A DNA stretch of 64,000 nucleotides from Rhodococcus marinonascens NBRC 14363. GTDB lineage: Bacteria; Actinomycetota; Actinomycetes; Mycobacteriales; Mycobacteriaceae. The notes beneath the pieces are model-generated. The model did no database searches, had not been told where the DNA came from, and was given only the letters and a program-made list of their open reading frames with translations. Position 1 is the stretch's first letter; the number at the start of each line of letters is the position of its first letter. The stretch is from positions 1 to 64,000 of the forward strand of contig NZ_BCXB01000024.1 in assembly GCF_001894885.1 (NCBI RefSeq), in the 5' to 3' direction. The translations under genes were made by a program, and so were the position numbers. Shown here piece by piece: positions 1 to 7,358 of the stretch.

Positions 1-999
1 CTGTATGAGGCCATGACGTTGGTGACACCGGTGTGGAGTCGGGTCGCTGGTGGCTGGTTCCCGGCGGCAGTGTGGGGTCGATGGTAGTTGTAGTGGATGT
101 TCCACACATGCAGGGCCTCGGAGCGTTGCTGTTCGGAATGCCATTCGCGGGCGTAGAGGAAGTCCTCGGCGAGGATGCGGTTGTACCGTTCCACCTTCCC
201 GTTGTGGCGTGGGGTGTACGGGGCGATTCGCTGATGACGTGCCCCGTGGAGCACTTTGGCGAAGTCCTTCGCCCGGTAACAGGACCCGTTGTCGGTGACG
301 ACCCGGTCAATATGGGTGATGCCGTGCGCGGCGAAGAACACCCGGGCACGGTGCATGAAACTGATGGCCGTGGAAGCTTTTTCATCGGACAGGGCTTCGG
401 TATACGCCAGTCGGGAGAAACCGTCGACAGCCGAGTGTAGGTACACGTAACCGGTGCGGGCACCGGCGGTCTTGGCCCGATCGACCGCCTTGGCCTTCGC
501 GGATCCTTTGCCGTGGGCCCACCAGCCACCGCCGTCGGGTATCCGGCCGACCTTCTTGATGTCGACGTGGATCATGTGTCCGGGCCGGCGGGCGATGATC
601 CGGCGTGGTTCGCGGTTGCTCTGGCCGGTGGGGCCCTAGGAATCGGCGCCGGTTCAATCCCAGATGCGCCAGGTGCCGGCTGACGGTGCGGACCGAGATC
701 GCGGTGCTGTCACTGCCGAGTTCGTGGGCGATGCGTCGGGCCGACCACTTCTTGTCGCGGCGCAGTGTCTCGATACGGGCCACCACCTCGGGATCGGTGG
801 CGGTCGGCTGGTGATGCGGGATGCTGGGGCGGTCGATCAGGCCGAGGTCACCGAACTCGCGGAAGCGGTTCACCCACTTGCCGGCGCAACCGCGGGAGAT
901 ACCCATCTCGGCGGCGACGTGGGCAACAGGACGGGTTTGGCATCGTCGGACGAGTCGGCGGCGGCCCTCGACGGACAGCGGGGCGTTACGGTGAGTCAC
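1..999 (-). pseudogene. IS481-family transposase, frameshifted and partial
   Basis: The N-terminal part, starting at 999, reads MTHRNAPLSVEGRRRLVRRC and contains an HTH region typical of IS481 transposases. After about 120 residues (LNRRRFLGP) the frame breaks. One extra base in the G/C run near 631-637 shifts the downstream frame. There the DDE integrase part is readable: HVDIKKVGRIPDGGG, then YVYLHSAVDGFSRLAYTEAL, then VTDNGSCYRAKDF and NGKVERYN. The end reads TRLHTGVTNVMASY at the window edge. A single-base frameshift could be a true mutation or a sequencing error. IS481 transposases are normally one ORF, so I call this inactive. Confidence 0.75.
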
Positions 1000-1117
1000 G
1001 GACGGGTCTTCCTGTCGGCGGATGTGTTGGTTGTACTTCTCATCCTGCCGTCGGAAGGCCCGTCCCCTTCGTCAGTCCCTCCGCGTGCCCGTGTCTACAA
1101 CGTCATGACCCGCAACA
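1..1117 (-). mobile_element. IS481-type insertion sequence, left part cut by window edge
   Basis: This element carries a transposase read on the minus strand and runs off the left edge of the window. The right terminus is placed near 1117, where reading inward on the minus strand gives TGTTGCGGGTCATGACGTTG. The other end is outside the window, so the inverted repeats and target duplication cannot be confirmed. It lies 26 bp from the conserved hairpin that precedes the first esterase gene. It therefore probably landed in the spacer of the first array unit and displaced or separated that unit's peptide gene. Confidence 0.7.
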
Positions 1118-1142
1118 ACTAGCAACCCTGTCATCGTTGAAT

Positions 1143-1174
1143 CTGGGGTCCGTATGCGAGACTATGGACCCCAG
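1143..1174 (+). promoter_or_regulatory. Array hairpin, unit 1
   Basis: Inverted repeat with arms CTGGGGTCC and GGACCCCAG around a 14-nt loop, 63 bp before the first esterase start. It is one of eight related hairpins in the array, each lying upstream of an esterase gene or remnant. No U-tract follows, so a terminator, attenuator or processing-site role remains open. Confidence 0.7.
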
Positions 1175-1237
1175 ACCGACGCTCCGGGGAAGACGCTCCG
1201 GAGAAGATCCGAGTTGCACCCAGATGGAAGGTGAAGG

Positions 1238-2278
1238 ATGGTCAACCGCACAGTAGCGGGTAGGTACGGGGTCCGACTGGCAGTCGCGGCCGCTCTGGCG
1301 GCAACGCTGCCCGGTTTCGGCGTTCCGGCGTTGGCTTCGGCAGATCCGACCGGCAACACCGCGGTCGCCAATAGTGGCACGTATCTGGTGAGCAACACGA
1401 ACGTCAAGGGCCGTCAGTCGACTATGACGGTGCATTCGGCGTCGATGGATCGGGACATTCCACTGCAGGTGATCACGCCGGCGGATACGAGTGAGCCGAG
1501 GCCGACGCTGTACCTGCTCAACGGGGCGGGCGGCGGCGAAGATTCGGCCTCGTGGCAGGCCAACACGGATCTTGTCGGCTTCTTCGCCGACAAGAACGTC
1601 AATGTCGTATCACCTTTGAAGGGTGCGTTCAGCTATTACACGGACTGGGAGAAGCCCGATCCGGAGTTGGGCGTCAACAAGTGGACGACGTTCCTGACGG
1701 AGGAACTTCCGCCGGTCATCGATGAGGCTCTCGGAACCAACGGGGTCAACTCGATTGCCGGTATCTCGATGGCGGGTACTTCGGTGTTGAGCCTGGCCGA
1801 GTCGGCACCTCACCTCTACGAGGGCGTCGGGGCCTACAGTGGCTGCGCGATGACCAGCAGTGACCCGGGTCGTGCGTATGTGAACCTCGTCGTGGCGGCC
1901 GGGGGCGGCGACACCACGAACATGTGGGGTCCGGTCGACGGCCCGGATTGGGCGGCCAATGACCCGTATGTGAATGCGGAGAAGTTGCGCGGACTCGATA
2001 TCTGGGTCAGTAACGGGTCGGGTCTGCCCGGTCCCGGTGATCGTCTCGACTCGCCGGGGATCGACGGCGACGTCGCGGCGTTGGCCAACCAGATCATTGT
2101 CGGCGGTGCCATCGAGGCCGCGACCAACCAGTGCACTCATGCGCTGGCGGGCAAGTTGTACGATCTCGGGATTCCTGCGACGTTCGATTTCCGTCCCACC
2201 GGCACGCACTCCTGGTCGTACTGGGAGGAAGACCTCCACAAGTCGTGGCCGATGCTCGCCGCGTCGATGGGCATTTAG
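1238..2278 (+). CDS. Secreted antigen 85/mycolyltransferase-like esterase, copy 1
   Basis: This 346-aa protein belongs to the antigen 85/esterase D alpha/beta-hydrolase family. Such enzymes transfer mycoloyl groups in the envelope of mycolic-acid bacteria. Residues 1 to about 36 form a signal peptide (RYGVRLAVAAALAATLPG, then ALASAD). The nucleophile elbow GISMAG gives Ser177. Glu293 in GGAIEAATN and His324 in GTHSWSYW complete the expected triad. Cys203 and Cys299 are kept in the intact copies. The start follows a GAAGG ribosome site and is shared by all copies. Its peptide partner would lie left of the IS481 insertion. Activity on mycolates is inferred from the family. Confidence 0.85.
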   Translation: MVNRTVAGRYGVRLAVAAALAATLPGFGVPALASADPTGNTAVANSGTYLVSNTNVKGRQSTMTVHSASMDRDIPLQVITPADTSEPRPTLYLLNGAGGGEDSASWQANTDLVGFFADKNVNVVSPLKGAFSYYTDWEKPDPELGVNKWTTFLTEELPPVIDEALGTNGVNSIAGISMAGTSVLSLAESAPHLYEGVGAYSGCAMTSSDPGRAYVNLVVAAGGGDTTNMWGPVDGPDWAANDPYVNAEKLRGLDIWVSNGSGLPGPGDRLDSPGIDGDVAALANQIIVGGAIEAATNQCTHALAGKLYDLGIPATFDFRPTGTHSWSYWEEDLHKSWPMLAASMGI

Positions 2279-2302
2279 CCGCCCGGGCCTGCGGAAGCGA
2301 AT

Positions 2303-2335
2303 CGACCCCTGTGGATCACTGATCCACAGGGGTCG
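2303..2335 (+). terminator. Terminator-like hairpin after esterase copy 1
   Basis: A near-perfect palindrome with arms CGACCCCTGTGGATCA and TGATCCACAGGGGTCG, 25 bp after the esterase stop. An almost identical hairpin follows the last esterase copy at 12830-12862 and no other copy, which links the two ends of the array. Confidence 0.7.
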
Positions 2336-2344
2336 AGCCGTCTG

Positions 2345-2656
2345 GTTCGAGAAGGACGTGGAGTGCCCGCGTGTGCAGACATTGTTTTCGGCGGAGCCGA
2401 TTGGGTCATTCCGTTGCGGGTGATCACGCCGGCGGACACGAGTAAGCCGAGGCTCACGCTGCATCTGCTCAACGGGGCGGGCGGCGGCGAGGATTCGGCC
2501 TTGCGGCAGGTCAACACGGATATGGCCGGCTTCTTCGCCGATAAGAGCGTCAATGCCATCTCACCCGGCCAACGACCCGTATGTGAAAGCAGAGAAGTGT
2601 CGTACTGGGAGGAAGACCTCCACATGCGTGGACGACGCTCACGACGTCGCCCATAG
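2345..2656 (+). pseudogene. Internally deleted mycolyltransferase-like remnant
   Basis: The open stretch contains IPLRVITPADTSKPRLTLHL, then LLNGAGGGEDSALRQVNTDM, which matches residues 75-115 of the intact esterases. It then jumps to a short piece matching NDPYVNAEK in another frame and to SYWEEDLH near the C terminus. The signal peptide, nucleophile elbow and most of the fold are absent. It is a decayed array copy with at least two internal deletions. No peptide gene or hairpin was found directly before it. Confidence 0.75.
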
Positions 2657-2699
2657 CCACCTGACTTTCGGGACTTGTTGCAGACGGGTCGGATGACGG

Positions 2700-2762
2700 T
2701 TCGGGTATACCGCAGAGACAGAAGATGCCGTCCATTTCGTGGGTGCCGATATCGCCCCGATG
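2700..2762 (+). repeat. Spacer repeat carrying a conserved protein-like segment (copy 1 of 3)
   Basis: In one frame this reads RFGYTAETEDAVHF followed by VGADIAP, ending at a stop. Related segments occur at 3681-3720 and 6221-6303. Amino acids are conserved better than surrounding bases, so this may be the remains of a gene once present in each unit. I do not recognise the protein. Confidence 0.45.
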
Positions 2763-2949
2763 GGCTGCGCATGAGAGCGATAATTTGAAAACCCCCGAAT
2801 CAATGGCCCGGAGAATGTTTTGTCGCTGTCCGATCACGACGACCTAGCATCGAAGGGCTCGGAATCGCAGATTTCCAGGTAGTCGGACCGCCGGCAAGGC
2901 GACTGGGGGATAACGGGCGCGAGGCACTCAAATGACCAAGTATCGGGCA

Positions 2950-3058
2950 ACTTTTCGAAATTCTTTCCCGATTCTTGTTCTCATCTGCGATCGGTCGGGC
3001 ACAAGGGAAAAGCGTCATGGAGGGCGCGGATCGTAGCCCACGAGAGTCAGGAGCTCAG
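2950..3058 (+). promoter_or_regulatory. Promoter and leader of peptide gene A
   Basis: The block contains CTTTTCGAAATTC, a TTGTTCTC segment and CACAAG in the place of the TACAAA box of the other units. AAGCGTCATGGAGGGCGC follows, then AGGAG five bases before the peptide start. The layout is conserved in all seven peptide units. Promoter function is inferred. Confidence 0.5.
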
Positions 3059-3136
3059 ATGTTCGGATCTTTGGGCTTAGAAGGCGTTATCGACCCCATC
3101 CTGGTCGACCTCCAGGCCGCATCCAGTGCCGGATAG
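3059..3136 (+). CDS. Tiny hydrophobic peptide A of the esterase array (25 aa)
   Basis: The peptide reads MFGSLGLEGVIDPILVDL and then QAASSAG. The start is set by AGGAG five bases upstream. It has no signal peptide, a hydrophobic middle, and Ser and small residues near both ends. It precedes the array hairpin and a truncated esterase. I place it in a family of seven short peptides because position, upstream leader and length agree, although its sequence is the most divergent. A role as an O-mycoloylated short pore or envelope peptide, as for corynebacterial PorA/PorH/ProtX, is an inference. Confidence 0.55.
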   Translation: MFGSLGLEGVIDPILVDLQAASSAG

Positions 3137-3170
3137 ACGCCCTTGAAGTAGACCCGTACTTCACTGAAAT

Positions 3171-3200
3171 TGGGGTCCACGTGTGGCGCTGTGGGCCTCA
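3171..3200 (+). promoter_or_regulatory. Array hairpin, unit A
   Basis: Arms TGGGGTCCAC and GTGGGCCTCA pair fully if G-U pairs are allowed. The stem is kept although two bases differ from the consensus, which argues for selection on RNA structure. It lies between peptide gene A and the esterase remnant. Confidence 0.65.
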
Positions 3201-3250
3201 GTTTCTGCGTTCTGTGACGGTACCAGTTGCGCCCATTTGGAAGATGAAGG

Positions 3251-3636
3251 ATGGTCAACCGCGGCCTAGTCAACCTCGGCCTATAGGAAAGTCCGTATCG
3301 TCCCTCCCAGCTAGCGACTCGTCTTTGAATGCGGAAAAGTTGCGTGGACTCGACATCTACGGCGGCAGCGGGACGGGTCTGCCCGGTGACGGCGATCGTC
3401 TCGACGCACCGGCGGCGATCGGCGGCGACAAGGCTACCCTGGCCAACCAGATCATCCTCGGCGGAATGATGGAGTCCGCGACGAGCCGGTGTACTCATGC
3501 GTTGGCGCGCAAGTTGAAGGAACTGGAGATTCCTGCGACGTTCGATTTCCGGCCCACCGGCACGCACTCGTGGTCGTACTGGGAGAATGACCTCCACAAG
3601 TCGTGGCCGATGCCCGCTTGGTCCATGGGTCTGTAA
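3251..3636 (+). pseudogene. Mycolyltransferase-like copy with large internal deletion (unit A)
   Basis: The conserved start ATGGTCAACCGC at 3251 is followed by a stop after 11 codons. Downstream the C-terminal third is intact from SLNAEKLRGLDIYGGSGTGL to WPMPAWSMGL, including the Glu segment (GGMMESATSRC) and GTHSWSYW. The region encoding the signal peptide, core and nucleophile is deleted, so no active enzyme can be made. The clean reading frame of the remaining third suggests a fairly recent deletion. Confidence 0.8.
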
Positions 3637-3680
3637 CCACCCGACTTTCGGAAGTTGTCGGGGACGGGCCAGACGAATGC

Positions 3681-3720
3681 TTCGCCTATGCCGCAAAGAA
3701 TGAAGATGCGTTCCATTTCT
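3681..3720 (+). repeat. Spacer repeat carrying a conserved protein-like segment (copy 2 of 3)
   Basis: This reads FAYAAKNEDAFHFY, matching the segments at 2700-2762 and 6221-6303. It lies in the spacer between the unit A esterase remnant and peptide gene B, without a start codon or recognisable gene around it. Confidence 0.4.
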
Positions 3721-3729
3721 ATTTTAAAT

Positions 3730-3827
3730 ATTGTCTCGATTTGCGCAACATTCTGAGACCAGTCGGGTACAAATGGAAAAGCGCCGTAAAGGGCGCTGAT
3801 CGAAACCCACAATGATCAGGAGTTCAA
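3730..3827 (+). promoter_or_regulatory. Promoter and leader of peptide gene B
   Basis: TACAAA at 3768-3773 follows CAGTCGGG. A 5'-UTR hairpin with arms AGCGCC (3780-3785) and GGGCGCT (3791-3797) comes next, then AGGAG five bases before the start. The same hairpin is kept with changed bases in other units. Confidence 0.55.
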
Positions 3828-3917
3828 ATGAACGTCCCACAGCCAGGATCAACCGCGTCGTTCAGTGCCATGGTTGAAGCGATGATCTCAATCGTGTTCG
3901 GATCTGCCGGGTCCTAG
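3828..3917 (+). CDS. Tiny hydrophobic peptide B of the esterase array (29 aa)
   Basis: The peptide starts MNVPQPGSTASFS and continues AMVEAMISIVFGSAGS. The last 16 residues are nearly the same as in peptide D, which marks a real coding family. The segment VEAMISIVF can form a short amphipathic helix with Ser residues on both sides. There is no signal peptide. AGGAG lies five bases upstream. It precedes the array hairpin and an esterase gene that IS elements have split, so the peptide gene survives beside a dead esterase. Function is unknown; short pore or envelope peptide is my inference. Confidence 0.65.
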   Translation: MNVPQPGSTASFSAMVEAMISIVFGSAGS

Positions 3918-3947
3918 GCGCCCTGATACGCCCGAACTCGAGCGAAT

Positions 3948-3979
3948 CTGGGGTTTACGTTCGACACTGTGGACCCCAG
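3948..3979 (+). promoter_or_regulatory. Array hairpin, unit B
   Basis: Arms CTGGGGTTTAC and GTGGACCCCAG pair throughout with two G-U pairs. Outer bases GAGCGAA and TTCGGCGCTC extend the stem. It sits 30 bp after the peptide stop and 49 bp before the esterase start codon. Confidence 0.65.
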
Positions 3980-4028
3980 TTTCGGCGCTCAGGGTGTTTC
4001 GAGTTGCGCCCATACGAAAACGTGAAGA

Positions 4029-4185
4029 ATGGTCGACCGCACGGTGGCAGGTGGACACGGGGTCCGACTGGTGGTTGCGGCCGCTCTGGCGGCGGCGCTG
4101 CTGCCCAGTGGCGCATCCAGGCGTCCGCGCCCGCGTTTGGGTCCGCGTTTGCGGATCCGGCCGACGATGGGCTCCTATCTAGATG
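4029..4185 (+). pseudogene. 5' fragment of mycolyltransferase-like gene (unit B), split by IS elements
   Basis: The sequence begins ATGGTCGACCGCACGGTGGC and matches the signal-peptide region of the intact copies (GVRLVVAAALAAALL), followed by a frameshift. Similarity stops near 4185, where insertion-sequence remnants start. The matching 3' end of the gene reappears at about 4755-4855, so this copy was split by insertion. Confidence 0.75.
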
Positions 4186-4700
4186 GTTGATTCCGTGGTG
4201 CGGTCAGTGGTCGTAGGCGACCGGTGATCGTTTGGCGGGGTTGCTGGTGATCCAGTTGTGCTAAAAGCCGCTGCCATCGCCAGAAGCCGTTGGGCGATGC
4301 GGGTGAATACCCCGTGTGTGGCGCGATCACCCGTGTTTCTCCAGGCCAAGCTGACCCTCGAGGGTTTGGTTGACCGATTCGATCCACTGCTGCATCCCGC
4401 CGAGGTTGCCGTTCTTGTAGGTATGTGGTGGGCGTCGAAGAACTCGCTCGTCCAGGACCAGGAGACAGGGGCGGTCTCCTCCCTCTCGTCGCAGAGGATC
4501 TCCGAGTACGCGAGCTGGGAATGATCGTCGACCGCGTGGTGCAGAAAGGCGTAGCCGCGGCTCTTCTTCTTGTGGTGGCGGTTGCCGCGGTAGAGGACCG
4601 CTACCACGGTGGATCTGATCAGCCCTGGACCTCTGGTGGTTCGGTGCGAGCGTCTTAACCCACACCGATACCGGAGGTCCTCGCTTCGCCCATTTCACGC
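4186..4700 (-). mobile_element. Composite of two decayed transposase fragments
   Basis: Read on the minus strand, about 4420-4660 encodes an IS481-like catalytic part (GYAFLHHAVDDHSQLAYSEI, then LCDEREETAP). About 4195-4420 in another frame encodes the C-terminal end of a different transposase, IS982-like (GMQQWIESVNQTLEGQLGLE, then RIAQRLLAMAAAF). The join near 4420 means one element was inserted into, or recombined with, the other. No complete reading frame or clear terminal repeats remain. Family names rest on memory of typical motifs. Confidence 0.55.
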
Positions 4701-4754
4701 TGCCCCGCCGTTCGCAACCAGTCTGGGAACTACAGGTAGCGACCGGGATGTAAT

Positions 4755-4855
4755 TGCGGAGGAAGTCCGTGCCGGTAGGAACATCGCCACAGACTGTGGC
4801 CGATGCTTGCTGCGTCGCCCTTAGCCACCCGACTCTCGGAAGTTGTTACGGACGG
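4755..4855 (+). pseudogene. 3' fragment of mycolyltransferase-like gene (unit B)
   Basis: The segment TGTGGCCGATGCTTGCTGCG, then TCG and a stop, matches the end of the intact esterases (KSWPMLAAS). It is followed by the same post-gene sequence (CCACCCGACT, CGGAAGTTGTT). A degraded copy of GAGGAAGACCTCC lies just upstream. It is the distal half of the gene that starts at 4029. Confidence 0.6.
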
Positions 4856-4918
4856 CCAGGATTGGCAGGTCCCCGATAGTCGGGCCACGTGGTTTTAGAG
4901 TCACGGTGTGAATTGATG

Positions 4919-5825
4919 TCAGTCGATCTCGCAGCCCACAGGTTGGTGGATGTGGGTGCACCGGGCAGCGTACTCGGCCGGCGTTCGGTAGCTCAGCGAC
5001 GAGTGTCGGTGCCGGTGATTGTGGTCGTCCTTGAAGTCGCCGATCACCACCCGCGCTTCGAGTAGATTCGTCCAGTAGTTCCGGTTGAGGCATTCCTTTC
5101 GCAGCCGGTTGTTGATCCCCCAAGGACTTCGTCCAGGGAGGTTCCCCCCAGATTCGATATGCCCGTTGTTCCACGGAGTGCCCGGCGGGATGTAGGAGAT
5201 TCCGACTTTATCGGCGCAGAACTGGTGTAGTGCATGGGAAATGAACTCCGGACCGTTGTCCATCCGCAACACCTGCGGTGGACCACCCCACACTGCGAAA
5301 GCCTTCCCCAACTCCTCCACAAGCCGTTCCGCGGTGATCGAGCGCTCCACGATGTTCAGAAGTGACAACCGTGTGGGGGTACCGCCCTGCACGCAGTGCT
5401 CGGGGGAGGTTCGTCGACCATCGATGCAATCTTCACCGCCTTCCCATCGATAGTGGAATCGAACTGGAAGTCGATAGCCCACACCACATTCGGTGCATCC
5501 GCTTCGACTGTCGGCACCGAAGGCACCCCGGCCCGCTTACGGGGGTGATAGATCCGCACCTGCAGGCCTTCCTCCTTCCACAATCGGTGGACCTTCTTCT
5601 TGTTCACCTGCAGGCCCTCGTCGTGGCGCAGATGAGCCCACGCACGCGAAGAACCCGTGCAGCGGGTGCTTCGTGGCATAGCGGCGAAGCCAGGCCCGTA
5701 GGTCGGCGTCAGGGTCTGACGGGGTCTGCGCCACGGGAAGCCGCCGAAAGGTGGATCGGGCTAGCCCACCAGCTTTGCATGCCAATCGCTGCGAGATACT
5801 CAACGTGCAGGTCAGCATCTCGACT
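4919..5825 (-). pseudogene. IS3-family transposase orfB, multiply frameshifted
   Basis: Three minus-strand pieces in different frames reconstruct a typical OrfB: HDEGLQVNKKKVHRLWKEEG, APNVVWAIDFQFDSTIDGKA with the first Asp, and VLRMDNGPEF with the second. The catalytic Glu segment reads WNNGHIES and is followed by an insertion (GGNLPGRSPWGI) before NNRLRKECLN. The C terminus RHSSLSYRTPAEYAARCTHI is intact. The separate frames and the insertion make a functional fusion very unlikely. Confidence 0.75.
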
Positions 5826-5847
5826 GCGCGGCGCTTGGCGGCTGGGC

Positions 5848-6138
5848 TCAGAATTTTCCCTTGGCCACCTCACGCAGCGCGTCCTTCTCCAACTCGGCCT
5901 CGGCGAGCAGCCGTTTGAGTTTGCCGTTCTGTTCTCGGAGTTCTTTGAGTTCCTTCGCCGCATCGGTGTCCATGCCGCGGTATTGGCGTCGCCAGTTGTA
6001 CAACGTCGCCGCCGACACCTCGAGTTCGGCGGCGATCTCTTCCTGTGTTCTCCCTGCTGCGGTCAACTCGTCCGCCCGCCGCAGCTTCCGAACGATGTCC
6101 TCCGCAGAATTGCGTTTCCGTCCAGCCATGATCTTCAT
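5848..6138 (-). CDS. IS3-family transposase orfA
   Basis: This 96-aa protein is the DNA-binding subunit of an IS3-type transposase. MAGRKRNSAEDIVRKLRRAD starts the HTH region, ELEVSAATLYNWRRQY is the recognition part, and the end (AKELKELREQNGKLKRLLAE) is the leucine-zipper coiled coil. MAGRKRN at 6129 is a likelier start than the first ATG. It is intact, but the orfB needed for transposition is not, so on its own it could act only in trans or as a repressor. Confidence 0.8.
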   Translation of the reverse strand: MKIMAGRKRNSAEDIVRKLRRADELTAAGRTQEEIAAELEVSAATLYNWRRQYRGMDTDAAKELKELREQNGKLKRLLAEAELEKDALREVAKGKF

Positions 6139-6220
6139 TGTCCTTCCAACCCCAGGTCAAGGGGCAACAGGACTCCAAAACACGGTGGACCCATTCACGG
6201 GAGACACGCCAGGATGAATG

Positions 6221-6303
6221 GCTCGCGTATACCGCAGAGAAAGAAGATGTGTTCCACTTCGCGGATGCTGATATCGCACCGTTGGACTGGTTTCGAGAGC
6301 GAT
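6221..6303 (+). repeat. Spacer repeat carrying a conserved protein-like segment (copy 3 of 3)
   Basis: This copy reads DEWLAYTAEKEDVFHF and then ADADIAPLDWFRER before a stop. It is the longest of the three related segments. Its final bases GGACTGGTTTCGA also recur in other array spacers, at 8428-8440 and, less exactly, near 6875. Confidence 0.45.
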
Positions 6304-6469
6304 GACTTGAAAAACTCCCGAATATGTGACATCAAGTATGTTTTATCGCTCTCTGATCACGAAGTCTGATGCGGCGAAGTGCTGGGATCGTAAATTCGCA
6401 GGTAGTCGGCCTGCCAGAGGGGCAGCTGGGGGATAACGAGGTAATCAAGTGGTCGAGTTCCTGGGTAAC

Positions 6470-6578
6470 TATTCGAAATTTTCTCCAATTCGCATTCTCT
6501 TCGGCGCCAGGTCGGGTACAAAGGGAATGGCGTCATCGAGGGCGCTGATTGGCAACCAGCGAAAGTCAGGAGTCAGAC
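6470..6578 (+). promoter_or_regulatory. Promoter and leader of peptide gene C
   Basis: TACAAA lies at 6517-6522 after GGTCGGG. A leader with GGCGTC and GGGCGCT arms follows, then AGGAG six bases before the start codon. Confidence 0.55.
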
Positions 6579-6674
6579 ATGTTAGAGGGATCTGCAGATC
6601 TTGGTGCCATGTTCTTCGAACTCATCTTGATCTCTCTCACATTCGGGTCCGGTGAGATCAACCCCGGACCCTAG
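6579..6674 (+). CDS. Tiny hydrophobic peptide C of the esterase array (31 aa)
   Basis: The peptide reads MLEGSADLGAMFFELILISL and then TFGSGEINPGP. The block FELILIS plus FGSGE is shared with peptide E, although their N and C ends differ, which points to conservation at protein level. It has a strongly hydrophobic core of about ten residues flanked by acidic and Ser/Gly residues, and no signal peptide. AGGAG is six bases upstream. It is followed by the array hairpin and a vestigial esterase. Function is unknown; O-mycoloylated short envelope peptide is my working idea. Confidence 0.65.
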   Translation: MLEGSADLGAMFFELILISLTFGSGEINPGP

Positions 6675-6716
6675 ACCAACTGTTGAAGTACCCACACGTT
6701 GCGTACTTCGTTGAAA

Positions 6717-6748
6717 CTGAGGTCCACGCGCAACATTGTGGACCTCAG
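6717..6748 (+). promoter_or_regulatory. Array hairpin, unit C (compensatory change)
   Basis: Arms CTGAGGTCCAC and GTGGACCTCAG pair perfectly. Relative to the other units one G-C pair has become A-T on both sides. This double change is good evidence that the hairpin is conserved as structure. Confidence 0.75.
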
Positions 6749-6798
6749 TTTCAGCATTTGGATGCGGTAGTGGGTGGAGTGGATTCGGAAGGCGAAGG

Positions 6799-6875
6799 AT
6801 GGCGCAACCGCACTGAGGTCGAGAATAATTTGGATGAACTCGAGATCCCCGCGAAGACGTTTTCTGGACGCAACG
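6799..6875 (+). pseudogene. Vestige of mycolyltransferase-like gene (unit C)
   Basis: The start region GAAGGCGAAGGATGGCGCAA and CCGCACTGAG resembles the conserved esterase start but ends in a stop. It is joined directly to a segment reading LDELEIPAKTF, which matches residues around 305-315 of the intact proteins. Nearly the whole gene is deleted. Confidence 0.6.
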
Positions 6876-7061
6876 CTGGACCGTTTTCGAGAGCGATGAC
6901 TTGAAAAGCCCGAATTATCAGCCTGAAGTATGTTTTGTCGCTGTCCGATCACGGAACCAGAAGTCATGGGCCATTCGGAACCATAAATCGCCTGGTGGTG
7001 GGCCTGCAGGCGGGGAAATTGGAGGGTAACCAGCTAATCAAGTGGCTGAGCGCGGGATAAC

Positions 7062-7169
7062 TTTTCGAAATGTTCTCGATTCGCACTCTATTCGGCGACC
7101 GGTCGGGTACAAAGGGGAAAGCGTCATGGAGGGCGTTGCTCGAAACCCACACGACAAACAGGAGTTCAT
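7062..7169 (+). promoter_or_regulatory. Promoter and leader of peptide gene D
   Basis: TTTTCGAAATGTTCTCGATT is followed by TACAAA at 7108-7113, the leader AAGCGTCATGGAGGGCGTT, and AGGAG five bases before the peptide start. Confidence 0.55.
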
Positions 7170-7247
7170 ATGTTTGAATCAGCTGCGCAATTCTCAGCCG
7201 CGGTCGAAGCCATGATCGCAATCGTGTTCGGATCTGCCGGGTCCTAG
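7170..7247 (+). CDS. Tiny hydrophobic peptide D of the esterase array (25 aa)
   Basis: The peptide reads MFESAAQFSAAVEAMIAIVF and then GSAGS. It pairs with peptide B through VEAMIxIVFGSAGS while the N ends differ. The middle can form an amphipathic helix. Ser4, Ser9 and the two Ser in GSAGS are possible acylation sites. There is no leader sequence and AGGAG sits five bases upstream. It is directly upstream of the array hairpin and an intact esterase, so this unit is complete. The assignment as short pore or envelope peptide is inference from the corynebacterial PorA/PorH/ProtX precedent. Confidence 0.7.
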   Translation: MFESAAQFSAAVEAMIAIVFGSAGS

Positions 7248-7277
7248 ACGCCCTGACACACCCGAACTTCACCGAAA

Positions 7278-7309
7278 CTGGGGTCCACGTGCAACACTGT
7301 GGACCCCAG
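7278..7309 (+). promoter_or_regulatory. Array hairpin, unit D
   Basis: Arms CTGGGGTCCAC and GTGGACCCCAG pair perfectly around a 10-nt loop. Outer CCGAA (7272-7276) and TTCGG (7310-7314) extend the stem past one bulged base. It lies 30 bp after the peptide stop and 49 bp before the esterase. Confidence 0.75.
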
Positions 7310-7358
7310 TTCGGCGCTCTGGGGAAGTTTCGTTGCGCCCATACTGAAAAGGTGAAGG

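Larger units (their letters stand above)
4872..6180 (-). mobile_element. IS3-family insertion sequence with decayed orfB
   Basis: The element has the orfA-orfB layout of IS3-family elements on the minus strand. OrfA is open and orfB is broken by several frameshifts. The limits are approximate because I could not match terminal inverted repeats with confidence. It lies directly after the 3' end of the split unit B esterase, inside the array spacer. It adds to the evidence that this array attracts or tolerates insertions. Confidence 0.7.

Noticed and set aside
33-440. Long open frame opposite the IS481 transposase
   Set aside because: It has no family features and lies on the strand opposite the readable transposase.
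1610-2464. Recurring minus-strand frames opposite each esterase copy (also 7269, 8776 and 11574)
   Set aside because: They repeat only because the esterase genes repeat. They are Arg/His-rich shadow frames without start signals.
5362-6369. A 335-codon plus-strand frame over the IS3 element
   Set aside because: It is antisense to the transposase pieces and has no motif of its own.
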